Positions 1 through 9,337 of a stretch of 64,000 nucleotides of DNA are shown piece after piece (the first letter of the stretch is position 1; each line of letters begins with the position of its first letter). Under the pieces are notes generated by a model. The model saw nothing but the letters and a program-made list of their open reading frames with translations. It had not been told where the DNA came from and searched no databases. The DNA is from Undaria pinnatifida (taxonomy: Eukaryota; Sar; Phaeophyceae; Laminariales; Alariaceae), in assembly GCA_012845835.1 (NCBI GenBank), contig JABAKD010000025.1, positions 10,235,779-10,299,778 on the forward strand, in the 5' to 3' direction. A program made the position numbers and the translations under genes.

Positions 1-412
1 CGCATAAATCACAGCCGCTAGATACCAGCACAACAAACAGAGTCATCAGGATGGCGCTTCTTTTCGCCACGAGCACCCTGCAGGAGAAAACAAAACTGAA
101 ACTAGCAGAACTGCAAATCTTCCCCAGCAAAGACAGCCACTACCCTACCCCCTCCTCGCGGCCCCGGCGTCCTCTCAGCAGGCAGCTTGAAGCTATGGGT
201 TTCCGCTGGTTCTTGAGGCGTATATTGGGATCTTCGTCTATATGCGAATGTACTGGTGTACTGGCAGGTCGGTTTACCAGTATCAGGATACTGCCAGTAC
301 TAGTACTACTGGCAGTACGTACTGGTTCAGTACCCAGCCCTAATTTTTGGTTGATCTCACAGCTGAATGAAGTGTTTTTTTCATTTTTTATAATACACGA
401 GGGATGGACGCG
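1..412. other. no gene seen; TACTGG/CCAGTA-rich stretch
   Basis: No coding region can be supported. Between about 245 and 330 short copies of TACTGGCAGTAC and its reverse alternate with TACCAGTAT, so the stretch is rich in small inverted repeats that could fold. The 125-aa frame here has no domain and runs into a microsatellite. Confidence 0.4.
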
Positions 413-505
413 ATGCGATGTAATGTGATGTGATGTGATGTGATGTGATGTGATGTGATATGATGTGATGTGATGTGATGTGATGTGATGTGAGAGGTGA
501 TGATG
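413..505. repeat. TGATG microsatellite
   Basis: About 17 near-perfect tandem units of TGATG or TGATA. Any reading frame through it is a repeat artefact. Confidence 0.9.
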
Positions 506-667
506 TGATGTTAGCCCTGTACATCGTTCGCCTTGGTGTGAGGGTAACTACACCTCCTAGGAACGATTGTAACACTGATCAAACAAGAAGAAAAAAGTGT
601 GGAGATTTTTTTTTTTCCTGCGCATGGGAGGCGGGAGGGATGGGGTAGTTAGACTATAGACTAGGTG

Positions 668-895
668 TACGCAACTTTTTCTTGTGCACAAGTTGACTTG
701 CGGAAATAGCGCGAGAGCGTGAGTTAGCAACACTCGATAAAAAATTGACGAGCAGTGGGATTGCTGCACCCTATGCGCGCGATGGGGGGAAGAACGGACG
801 ACACCTGTCACCAGGCTTGTCCATCCAGAAGCTGGAAAGTGGAAGTGTGAGACAAAAAAAAAAAAAAATCCCCGGGCCCCCTCAAGCCCACAACA
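668..895 (+). repeat. Dispersed repeat I, copy 1
   Basis: Starts near CTTTTTCTTGTGCACAAG, continues through GCGCGAGAGCGTGAGTTAGC and ends after a GAAGTGTGAGACAAA stretch. The same order of blocks recurs at about 3305-3550 and, in part, at 45893-46015. No terminal inverted repeats were recognised, so the class is unknown; a SINE is possible. Confidence 0.6.
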
Positions 896-1422
896 AATTC
901 GCCTCGACCGACCCTTTTGCGGCAGTCCGACGGTCTTGGGTCCACGTTGACTCAGAGTTGCGCGTCAGCGCCTCTCAGGCTGTCAGTCTGTGTGTGTTGT
1001 AGTACTTCGTTTTGATGATGAGTGTTTGGTTTGTGTCGCGGTGGGTTTGCATTTTATATGGCTATTCCTGATGGTTGTGTCAGAGGGTAGGGATTCGGGA
1101 CCTGTGAAGGGCGAAATTATTTGTTGGGTATACATGATATAAACCAGAATATAGCGCCTGATCGTATATTAATAACTATTTAAACAAAGCCTTAAATATT
1201 TGTCCAGACCGGTATTGGGCCTTGAGACATCAGTACCTCAATGCACACGAAATTATAGACTCCATATTTTCATTAACATCCATATGTAACATTCCTGATA
1301 TTTTTGTCCAAAGGGTTTAGACCTACAGCAGCAGTACGGACATGTTGCTTCATATATTCGTAGACTCCGTACTCGCACTTACCGCGCGGCTGTAAACGAG
1401 ACACCAAGCCTCCGTAGAGACC
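896..1422. other. unannotated spacer upstream of the first gene
   Basis: No repeat family or coding exon recognised. The middle is AT-rich (about 1130-1300). It could hold the promoter of the gene starting at 1423, but no clear TATA box at a convincing distance was found. Confidence 0.3.
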
Positions 1423-2060
1423 ATGAAGCAACCATCAAGCAGCGACAGCAACTCAAGAAGAAGCGAGCTGGGCTCGCCGCACCGAGCTCGTCATGGCATG
1501 GCGTCGATGCTGGCTTTGCTGGCTTTGCTTTCAGCAATTTCCGGTTATATGGTTTTCTACCGTCAACCTGTAGCAGCAGGAGAAGCTCCACGCGGACCAT
1601 CACCTCCGCTACTGCCGTTCGATTTCGGCTTGTATCACCACCGCTACAGTGATGGCAATGCCGCAGCCATCAGTACAACTGTACCACTAGCGAGGCAAAT
1701 CAAGGAGGACGGGCTCCAAAAGGAGGACAGACGAAGGGTCGAGGAAATACCTCATAAACGAGATCGACGGGGTACGGAACTGCCGATTCGAAGAGCAGCA
1801 GCATCATCGGATGAAAACGTGCACGAAGAAAACGTTGGGCATGCCGGCAATCCTTATTTAGCAGGAGGAACGGTCATTTCGAGAAGGACTGGCGGTACTA
1901 ATGATGATGCCGCGGAGCTCACAATGGAAGGAGGAGCTACGGCCCCTGGCAACAGCAGCAGGTAATCAACAACATGTTTATGGTGGGTCCCGCGCCACCG
2001 TTCTACGTGCCGTTCTTTTGCTTTTTTTGCAGCAGTCGCAGGTACCAAAAAGTTGTTTAG
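1423..2060 (+). CDS. candidate two-exon gene, type II membrane or secreted protein of unknown function
   Basis: Not recognised. The ATG at 1423 sits in a good context (GACCATGA). The first exon runs 179 full codons and ends AGCAG at 1961, directly before GT. A 71-base intron (1962-2032) would end in a strong pyrimidine tract and TGCAGCAG, and the second exon reads ten codons to TAG at 2060, giving 188 residues. Residues 1-26 are Ser/Arg-rich and about 27-46 form a hydrophobic segment (LALLALLSAISGYMVF), so a signal anchor with a lumenal or extracellular tail is likely. The tail is low complexity, with basic/acidic alternation and Gly/Ala/Thr near the end, and no domain is visible. The acceptor is a tandem NAGNAG site that could add or drop one serine. 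The N-terminal plan resembles the exon at 15657 only in layout. The gene could also be a truncated relic; transcript data would decide. Confidence 0.45.
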
Positions 2061-2435
2061 AATATTTCGAATACGTCAGATGTTAGTTGCGTCAATTGAG
2101 TGGTCGATACTCATATTGCTCTGTGTAGCAGCTACGCGCAGTGTAGACAACACAATCAAGATGGGCGTGTAAAGAAACTTGCTGTTTTACAGGGCAAAGA
2201 GGGCCTACGCGGCTGTACGCAGCACAAAATCCATTTTTTCTCGAGGTGGGACAAAGGTCCAAGGTCACCTTGTCCTCCTTGGCGGCGGGCAGGTGCGAGG
2301 GACGGGCTGTACGAGTGGTGCACGCATGGCACGAGTAAGCGGGAAACAAGCTAGGACACCTGTGTGTGTTCTTCACATTTAACATGATATTTCCACCCAC
2401 CTGATATCCAGTACAATCGGTGTCCGTGCCGATGC
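2061..2435. other. no gene seen; repeat J fragment at 2101-2125
   Basis: Only the short block GTCGATACTCATATTGC, shared in reverse with repeat J copies, was recognised. The long minus-strand frame across 2092-2508 has no domain and is treated as chance. Confidence 0.3.
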
Positions 2436-2439
2436 CTCC

Positions 2440-2545
2440 TACTGCACAAGAGAGATCAGCTCTGCGGTCACAAGCTACAATACATTTATTGATGCATCCC
2501 TTCCACAACCGTCAGATTTGTCCCCTTGAAGGGTTCATAGTTTCT
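2440..2545 (+). repeat. Repeat F, partial copy
   Basis: Holds the TTGATGCAT..CCACAACCGTCAGATTTGTCCCC core seen at 3050-3090, 12030-12070 and 12700-12735. It lacks the poly-C head. Confidence 0.5.
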
Positions 2546-2939
2546 TTGTTTTTCTTCTCCAATTGACTTGTGTCTGACGTGCGTAGGCGTAGTGATAAAT
2601 ACTACCAGGTACGTGTAATATGTACGTGGTAGTCTTTCTTGGGTGGCAAGCGGTATAATAATATATTGTCGGTTTCTGCAGGCGTGAGTAATGAAACGTA
2701 TGCACCGGTATGGACCTGGCACATCGTAGACTGACTCCCGATTTCACTTTTATATGTTTCTGGTGGAGGCGTGAATTGAGTCAGCTGTGATATACGAACG
2801 TATGCGTGTACCACCTTGGGTTGTTTGTGTTTTTCCCTGGGGTATTCCTCAGCTCCAAAGTGACTGGAGCCCGTCCTGTGACCACGGACTTGATTATGCG
2901 AGTTAATGTGAGAACAACAACAACATTTTCCGCGCAAAG

Positions 2940-3190
2940 ATTATCCCCCCCCCCCGCTCCCTCTTGTTCAAACCCTAGCCCCCACGCCGTTAAAATCTCC
3001 GCCCTCCCCTCACCGGTCATACGACTTACAGGATACCAGGTACATTTGATGAACTGATGCATTTCCTCCCATACATAGCTGTCATATTTTGCCTCCCTGA
3101 AAAACGGGTTTTATAGTTTCCGCGCGCAGATTGAGTAACATCACCCTATTGATCCTGGTACAAGCTACACTGCTGTAGTTCCAAGGAAAG
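2940..3190 (+). repeat. Repeat F, poly-C headed copy
   Basis: Begins with a run of 12 or more C at about 2946, then CTCCGCCCTCCCCTCACCGG, GACTTACAGGAT, TGATGCATTTCC, GCTGTCA, TTCCGCGCGCAGATTGAG and AACATCACCCTATTGATCC. The same blocks in the same order occur at 11890-12180 and 12605-12800. It could be a SINE or the tail of a longer element; the RNA polymerase III box nearby (3273) lies outside it. Confidence 0.65.
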
Positions 3191-3192
3191 TC

Positions 3193-3290
3193 GCCGACCT
3201 ATGGCGTAGCCGGTCGCCCCGGCGGCGTATCAGGTTATCCTCGAGCCTGAAATAGGTCAGTTTCGTGAGTTCGAATCCCCCCGAGCGCAT
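3193..3290 (+). other. tRNA-like A and B box pair, not a tRNA gene
   Basis: TGGCGTAGCCGG fits an A box and GAGTTCGAATCC about 80 bases later fits a B box. The flanks cannot form an acceptor stem and the interior does not fold as a cloverleaf, so this is at most a tRNA-derived SINE head. It stands just upstream of repeat I copy 2. Confidence 0.35.
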
Positions 3291-3304
3291 ACTCGTATAA
3301 ATTC

Positions 3305-3555
3305 GTGGGGACTTTTTCTTGTGCACAAAATTACTTGCGGAAAGCGCGAGAGCGTGAGTTAGCAACACTCGATGAAAAATCAACGAGCAGTGGAATTATT
3401 GCTGAACCCTGTGCGCGATGAAAATTGAAGGCAAGAACCGGTGGGGAGAAGGGGCAACCCCTGTGACACCACGGCTTGTGATCAAGAAGCTGGAATTATT
3501 ATCAAGTAGAAGTGTGAACAAGCAAAAAACAAAAGTGCTTGCAAGTATTGAGGAC
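3305..3555 (+). repeat. Dispersed repeat I, copy 2
   Basis: Matches 668-895 block for block, including CTTTTTCTTGTGCACAA, GCGCGAGAGCGTGAGTTAGC and the GAAGTGTGA end. Confidence 0.65.
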
Positions 3556-3565
3556 ACACGCCCAG

Positions 3566-3642
3566 AAACACGCGCGATTGGAGTATCACACACAGCTTGC
3601 AAAGATGAGTTCGACAAAATCTTTGATCTCACAGCCGAGTCA
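3566..3642 (+). repeat. Repeat J copy
   Basis: Contains GTATCACACACAGCTTGCAA, AGATGAGTTCGAC and GATCTCACAGC. Related copies lie at 11437-11527, 12180-12258, 17010-17095 and 30150-30240. It abuts MITE A1. Confidence 0.6.
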
Positions 3643-3881
3643 TTCTACGGTAGCCCCCCCAACTTTTCTTTGGCGAAATCGCCGGTTTGGAAACCAGCCC
3701 ATGTCCATATCTCCTGAAATACGGTGCCCCTTTCCACCCCGACGTCATCGATCGGTCGAATCCTTCGCAAACAAGAAAATCTGTGAAGATGTCCTTTTCA
3801 TAGCACCCTTCCTCGTATCGAGCAGCAACGAAACGTTCGTTCAAGAGAATCGCTGGTTCTGGGGGGGGGACTATTGTAGAA
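3643..3881 (-). mobile_element. MITE family A, copy A1 (reverse)
   Basis: Begins TTCTACGGTAGCCCCCCC and ends GGGGGGGACTATTGTAGAA, so the two ends are inverted. The interior holds the family blocks CGATTTTCTTTAACGAA, CGGTTTTGAAACCAGC and ATTTCAGGAGATACGG in reverse. There is no coding capacity. Confidence 0.85.
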
Positions 3882-3900
3882 CCATTAAGCTGGAGTGTAA

Positions 3901-3928
3901 CATTATTTATTTATTTATTTATTTTTTT
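3901..3928. repeat. TTTA microsatellite
   Basis: Six tandem TTTA/ATTT units followed by a T run. Confidence 0.8.
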
Positions 3929-4062
3929 CCTAAGATTCTCCTGGAGATCCTGGTAAAACAAGCTTGAGCTCCATACACTTTCGTTCGTGCACCAGTTTTT
4001 GTCAATCTGCAAAACGCAGACTTGGTGTTAACCTCAACCCCTTCGGTAGTCAACACCGTGGC

Positions 4063-4246
4063 CTTGCCGGCCTTCTTTGGCCGAACCCTGCACGGTTGGG
4101 CGATGCGAAGAAGGTGATTTAGCAACCCAGGAATTTATTTTTTACAATGCACGACTTGCCGGCCTTATTCGGCCGAACCCTACCAGGTTGGGCGAGGCGA
4201 AGAAGGTGAGATAGCCACCCAGCAATTTTTGTTTTACAATACAGAT
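4063..4246 (+). repeat. two-unit tandem repeat, period 92
   Basis: CTTGCCGGCC..GGCCGAACCCT..GGTTGGGCGA.GCGAAGAAGGTGA..TTTTTTACAAT is read twice, starting at 4063 and 4155. GGCCGG-type palindromes occur in each unit. No gene is seen from 4250 to 4570, which is GA-rich from 4400 to 4510. Confidence 0.75.
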
Positions 4247-4572
4247 ACAGCAGTGTATTCCGTGTACATTGCCGTGTACATTGCGATCACAGCAAGGTGA
4301 TTCAGCAATGTCAACCACAATGAACACGAGCAGCGCAAAATATATACGGAGTAGTATTCAAGCCACCACAACGTTTTACTTGCATTAATGTATTGAGACA
4401 AGGTTAAGGAGGAAGAGAAAACAAAGAGGAGAAAGAATAGAAACGAACGAGAGGGAAGCAAGACGGAAGAGGGAGAGAGGGAAGAGGTGTCCAGGAAGAA
4501 CGAAAAACGTATGAAACAAGAAGCCACGCCAACACATGGAAACAGCGAGCAAAACAGACACAAGTAGTCGGG

Positions 4573-4740
4573 GTCCCTCCATACAGTGCGGGTGCCCGGT
4601 ATAGGGCGGGTGAATTTGCTTGGCAGAACTTGGACCCGTCAATATCGTGGGCGCCGCCCGCACTATTGGGGGCACCCCTGCATAGTGTCGGTTTGGTCGC
4701 TCTCAGAACCCTCTATAGTGCGGGTCTGACGTCCAAACCG
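4573..4740. mobile_element. MITE family D, copy D1
   Basis: Starts GTCGGGGTCCCTCCATACAG and ends CTCTATAGTGCGGGT, with inner CCGCACTATTGGGGGCACCC and TGCTTGGCA. Ends and subterminal copies of TATAGTGCGGG match D2 at 6897-7012. The layout, TIR plus inverted subterminal repeats with no ORF, resembles pogo/Tigger miniatures. Confidence 0.65.
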
Positions 4741-4744
4741 CCTA

Positions 4745-5149
4745 GATGCGCGCGGTCAAACCCATAAAAATTGCCCGACACGCACCCATCCCTTCCGCAT
4801 AGCAGAAGCATACCCCTACTGGCCACGAGAACCGCAGCGGAGGCACACGATGCCATGCTGTTGTTTTGTTGTTTTCTCACATTAACTCTTATCAAAAAAA
4901 TCTAGAGTCGGTGGTCACACAAAGGTGCTGGAGCCCTAGGAAGATACGAAAAAACAAAAGAAATTAAAATTCGTCCAGTAAATACTACGCTTTCCCGCCT
5001 AAAACACACGGCACGAAGAAGGCGCTCAAGTGAAAAGATCCAATAATGTGCAAACTGATCTCACATGGCCGCGGGTATCCACTCAACTACAGCATAGAGT
5101 TTCATGTGCAGCAGGCGAACTCTGCCATCTGGGGGGTGGGAGGCTTCAA
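4745..5149. other. no gene seen
   Basis: No repeat family or exon was recognised. Confidence 0.3.
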
Positions 5150-5258
5150 ACAGCGAGGAGGGGGAGGGGGAGAAGGACGGGGAGGAGAAGGAGGAGGGGG
5201 TGGAGGAGGAGGAAGCGGAGGAGGAATAGGAGGAGGACGGAAACATCGGAAACGGGCG
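5150..5258. repeat. GGA-rich purine tract
   Basis: Imperfect GGA/GGGA units; all long frames through it (Gly/Glu-rich or Pro/Ser-rich) are low-complexity artefacts. Confidence 0.85.
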
Positions 5259-5515
5259 GGCTGAGCCACCGCCTTACGCGGAACCTCCCAACACGTCGCC
5301 CTCCTCAAAAACTACGCCGCAGGGTGTGGCTTGAGCGAGGCCAGATACTTTCTCAAGAGGGCACGGATGTAGATTATCGAGTCGCGCATGCGTTAAAGCC
5401 ATCTCGCCAGACTGATGCCAGGACGTATTTTGACGCGTGGAGCAATTAGCCTTTTTGCTGCACACAGCTGCAGTTGCTGTTGTTTGTTGGTCCCGGCTCT
5501 ATTATGTTTGACTGA

Positions 5516-5760
5516 TTCTACGATAGCCCCCCCCCAAAACCAGCGATATTCTTTAACGAACGTTTCACGGCTGCTCGACAAGAAGAAATATACCATTGAA
5601 AAGGAAGCACCCATGTGGTATTTTGTGTGCAAAGGCCTATCGATTGACGACGTTCGGGTGTCGAGGGACATAGCAGTATTTCAGGAGAAACGACCGGAAG
5701 CCGGTTTTGAAACCGGCGATTTCGCAAAAGAAAAGCTTTTCGGGGGGGGCTACCGTAGAA
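5516..5760 (+). mobile_element. MITE family A, copy A2
   Basis: GACTGATTCTACGATAGCCC (the GAC starts at 5510) to GGGGGGGCTACCGTAGAA. Full interior is present, including CTGCTCGACA, AAAGGCCTATCGATTGACGA and GAAACCGGCGATTTCG. Its right end is continued by tandem copies (next entry). Confidence 0.9.
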
Positions 5761-5930
5761 CGACAACGTGTCTGATTTATACGTGTGTTAAACAGGGCTA
5801 CCGTAGAACGACAACGTGTCTGATTTATACGTGTGTTAAACAGGGCTACCGTAGAACGACACGTGTCTGATTTATACGTGTGTTAAACAGGGCTACCGTA
5901 GAACGACACGTGTCTGATTTATACGTGCGT
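5746..5930 (+). repeat. 47-48 bp tandem array seeded by the right end of MITE A2
   Basis: The unit GGGCTACCGTAGAACGACAA..TTATACGTGTGTTAAACA is repeated four times, with CTACCG at 5750, 5798, 5846 and 5893. Each unit begins with the MITE A terminal sequence, so the array is an amplification of the element end plus about 30 bp of flank. The last two units share a 1-base deletion. Confidence 0.9.
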
Positions 5931-5968
5931 TCGACGGAAGTCCATTTTTTTTTGTATTTTAGTCTAGG

Positions 5969-6242
5969 ACGCGTGCTACAATAGAGGTAGCACTTACGTC
6001 AAGCCATTTTTTTTTGTCTGAATAACGGGGCTCCTTTTACCCAAAATCGTCGGAAAGATGCCTTCTTTTTTTTTCTCATGTTTCTCGTTGTGTCCCTAAG
6101 CCATACAGCAGTACATGGCATTTTTCAGCGGGTCCAGCACTTCTATATTTTTTCTCCAGAAATAAGTTTTTGGGAGAGGTCTTAAGCTCCTCAAATTGAG
6201 GAACCTCAGAAAAAACTTGGTGAAACTCCATCGTAGCATGGT
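5969..6242 (+). mobile_element. MITE family B, copy B1
   Basis: Starts GACGCGTGCTACAATAGAGG and ends CATCGTAGCATGGTC. The 4 bases CTAG stand on both sides and are a candidate target site duplication. The interior has the family blocks AAAATCGTCGGAAAG, CTCGTTGTG and GAGGAACCTCAGAAAA. Confidence 0.85.
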
Positions 6243-6244
6243 CC

Positions 6245-6545
6245 TAGAGGCTTTTTTTTTTTCTTTGTTCATGCGCTCAAGCCAACCCCAACAACGTGGG
6301 TGGCGTGGTGTAGTGTGGGGTTTTATTGGAGATACTGAGAGGTAGAGCGCGTGCGGGAAGAAGAACGCTGGGCTGGGCCCTTATTGTGCCTGTTGTCTTT
6401 TTCTTGGACTGTTCCCCCCGTCTTTTTTTCTGTGGGTGTCAGGGTTGTGTTGAAAACGTGTTTATTCGATTTTGGCAAGTTATATGCTTCATTTTGTGTA
6501 GCTTGTCTTGTGTAGGGCGCAACCCTGTGATTGATTTTCCAATAA
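6245..6545. other. no gene seen
   Basis: Only T-rich and GC-mixed sequence was seen, with no repeat family recognised. Confidence 0.3.
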
Positions 6546-6725
6546 TCAAGTGGAGGCGTCAAGAATGCAGAATGAAGCAACAATCGTGGCGCTATACTCA
6601 GACAAACCTGTTGGGACACTCAGCGTTCATTGCGTAACATGCCATGGGCCAAATGTCCTGTCGGCTGTGCGTTCAGGATTTAGTTTTCACCGCTGTGCAG
6701 TACGTCAGTGTTTGCAACATGCTGT

Positions 6726-6896
6726 ATGTTCTCTCCTCATTATCGAACGGACGCCGGCTTCTACCCGTGGAGGCGCGACGTTCTGTTCAACCCCTGGCGT
6801 GTTACATACTGGTACACTACCTGGTACAGTTTTGCCACCTTCATAACCCTCGCTGTTGCCTACGTCTCATTCGTTATCCTAGTACTTCGCGAATAG
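6726..6896 (+). CDS. small Trp/Tyr-rich ORF with a membrane segment, function unknown
   Basis: Not recognised. 56 residues from an ATG at 6726 to TAG at 6896. A Trp/Tyr-rich stretch (FYPWRRDVLFNPW, then YWYTTWYSF) leads into a hydrophobic C-terminal helix (TFITLAVAYVSFVILVL), which looks like a small tail-anchored membrane protein. It ends directly against MITE D2. With no homology it may be chance, but the composition is less random than its neighbours. Confidence 0.2.
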   Translation: MFSPHYRTDAGFYPWRRDVLFNPWRVTYWYTTWYSFATFITLAVAYVSFVILVLRE

Positions 6897-7012
6897 TGCG
6901 CCTGTCCACACTATTGGGGGTCAAGCCCGTATTTATATAGAGCGGGCGTCCGCTTTAGTGCGAGTGAAGTCGCTTGGCACATACCCGCACTATAGAGGGA
7001 CCCCGACTGCAG
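6897..7012. mobile_element. MITE family D, copy D2
   Basis: Holds CACACTATTGGGGGTC, TATATAGAGCGGGCG and GTGAAGTCGCTTGGCACA, and ends CCGCACTATAGAGGGACCCC plus GAC. The right end is the inverse of the D1 left end. AGTCGCTTGG also occurs inside family E. Confidence 0.65.
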
Positions 7013-7102
7013 CCAGAAACTGCTACTCGCACCAGGTATAAAGTACAAGGTTTCTTCGATGACGCGCAACGCTAAGTCAACGCGGTTCTAGGCCAATCGA
7101 CC

Positions 7103-8278
7103 ATGGAAGGCCCGGTCGAAGCGATTGTGTTGTTTGGTCGTGATATTGCCCTTAAACCACCGTATGACACGGAAGAAACCACACCCTCTTTGGATAGCAC
7201 ACCACCCCACATAAGCACACCCGGTGATGCATTGCGTGGCTCGCTGATCGACCGTCACTTTACCACCGGGGGTACGTTGAATACCACACCCCCTACGGCG
7301 GTGTATGTCTGAAAACATGGAACGCCAAAATTATTGCACCAGCTGGCGGATACTATCCACCCACACAACATGCACCGGTATGTTGGACACCAGCATAGAG
7401 GCAATCTACTGTGCCCCATCAAAGTGAGCCGAACGAGTCTGCTGCCTGCTCCCGCGCCTCGGGCGACGGTCACGCCGTCGGTTGTCTCTGGGATCAGCCC
7501 GCCTGTGTTACCGGTACAGGCTCAACCGTTACCCCTTTTACTACTCCCACCGCGCCCAAAGCCCTGACTACCGGTGACGGCACCGGTAGTCATTTCGTGG
7601 CCAGTCACGAAAATTCGCCGCGTGCACCGTTGTACCGGTGTCTCGAACACAGTTCAGTTTGCAATGATACGGTGTATTATTGTGCTAGGCGTCGGCTAGC
7701 ACGAATGCTTCATGGCAGCAGTTGGTGTGTTAGCAGAGCAGAGCCTCTGAAGTGCAACCCTTGGGAGTTTTGACATCATTGAGCACCGATGGTACTGGTA
7801 ACCAGGACATGCATACGGTGATTAAAGCTCTGGGTGGCTGTTGCGTAAAGCGCGGCATGAGCTGGAAGGTTATTGGGTTCACGCGCCGCAGTCGGGCAGA
7901 CCCCCTGCCATACCCCCGCAACGGGGCCCCCTGGAGGGCAGCCGAAACGTTGCGACATTTGCGTGAATACATGCCCAAAAACCAATAAATGATAAAAATT
8001 CGTCTGGGCACTTAATGCGGCTTTTTCGCCCAATGCGAAAGCGAGAAAGGTTACTCAATTATCGTTCCCGCCTCCGGCAAGAAAAAAGGCATGTCCAACA
8101 GGTTTTTCGCCTGAAACGACAAAAGTTGCGCGACGTCAAACCGCGTGTTGCCGGGTCCAAGCATGCGAGTCTTACCATCACCGACGATGCGTGGGAACGG
8201 AAAATCAAGCTGGTTTCTGACCAAAAGCTCTCACATGTTAGCACACCCCTTGGTGCCGGTGTAGCCCCCTTTTTGTGA
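7103..8278 (+). other. cluster of short unrecognised ORFs on one strand
   Basis: Frames follow each other closely on the plus strand: 7103-7312 (70 codons from ATG), 7411-7773, 7752-7988 and 8015-8278 (ATG at 8015, 87 residues, very basic with RKRERLLNYRSRLRQEKRHV). Overlaps and gaps are under 100 bases and no repeat family is present. No domain is recognisable and two of the frames lack an ATG, so these may be chance frames in GC-balanced DNA, a decayed gene, or a compact foreign insert. Confidence 0.2.
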
Positions 8279-8289
8279 AACCCTTTGCT

Positions 8290-9060
8290 ATCACATCCCC
8301 TTGTCATCACACCACCATCTGCAAGCTGGACGAGGTCTATTAACGCTCCTTAGCATTGGTTAATGCCGTTAGCGCGCCCCCTCGATAGCCCCCCCTCCCG
8401 TTAGCAAACCCCCTAGCTGTAGGGCTCCCATGCATGTTATCACCGGGGATGCGTTAGATTACGCACACCTCCACAACAGCACACCCGGGGATAATATTTT
8501 TAAACGTAAACATGTTATCACTGGGGTGCTCGTTCTACCGTGTTATACGGTACACTACCCGGTATCTGATACGCAGATACGTAACAGGGCTGAAGGCTGA
8601 CGCCGGAACACTAAAACTAAACAGAGTGCGACGTCAGCACCTCTTTTCCAGCATCGTTATTAAGGTATTTTCCATCCGACCTACGAATAGTATCCGCACG
8701 CCCACAGGAAGAAGAAAGTTAGCATTGAACTTTTAATAACGGAAATCATATCCTAGGAGAAATGCCGGCCTGTGGCAGCGGGAAATGCCGACCCTACAAC
8801 GGCAACTGTTAAAGTAGCACCTCTACGCCTGTACGCCCATTATTACTGAGTGTTCCCAGCTGGCTACAGGTATATGTACAGGCGCTTTATCGGGCAACCG
8901 ACACTACTCAACCTGCACCATGGAGGGGCTACCTCGTATGCCACTACTACTCCCGTACAGTATCCGTTGTATCGTGCATGCTGCACGGGGGCCAAACGAA
9001 GGATTCGCCATTATAGAGCGCATGATCACGAACACATTTGAGTTAAATTGACACATGTAT
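8290..9060. other. no supported gene; GTTAGC/CACACC-rich stretch
   Basis: Repeated AGCACACCCGGKGATA, GTTATCACYGGGG and GTTAGCRMRCCCCC words occur at 7211, 8340-8420, 8478 and 8514. A 74-codon frame (8512-8736) has no recognisable feature. Confidence 0.3.
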
Positions 9061-9139
9061 GAAACCACATATGCATACCTGGTATTTGAGCTTGATGTAG
9101 ATGGGTGGAAATATCCAAGCTTATGTTCTGTAGGGTTTG

Positions 9140-9335
9140 CGGATTCCGGGTAAAGGTATGGGAGTGTTGCAGAACTTCCAGAAGTCTCGGGTACGGGTAT
9201 AAACGGGTATAAGAGTGTTACAGAGTTCACAGAAATTCCGGGCGGGTACAAAACATGCTGTACCCGTACCCCGGGTGTTGTGGCCACCGGCGTACAGAAC
9301 TTAAAGAAGTTCCGGGTATGGGTATGAATGTCGTA
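9140..9335 (+). repeat. degenerate repeat with CGGGTAYGGGTAT words
   Basis: Three related units of roughly 40 bp (at about 9171, 9213 and 9292) read GTTRCAGARYTT..AGAARTYCCGGGT. The unit boundaries are loose. Confidence 0.55.
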
Positions 9336-9337
9336 TC

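Noticed and set aside
3190-3300. tRNA gene
   Set aside because: A and B boxes are present but no acceptor or anticodon stem can be formed.
5030-5449. 139-codon Arg-rich ORF
   Set aside because: It is driven by the GGA purine tract; there is no motif outside it.
5746-5930. CRISPR-like array
   Set aside because: Units are contiguous without variable spacers and arise from a MITE end in a eukaryotic setting.
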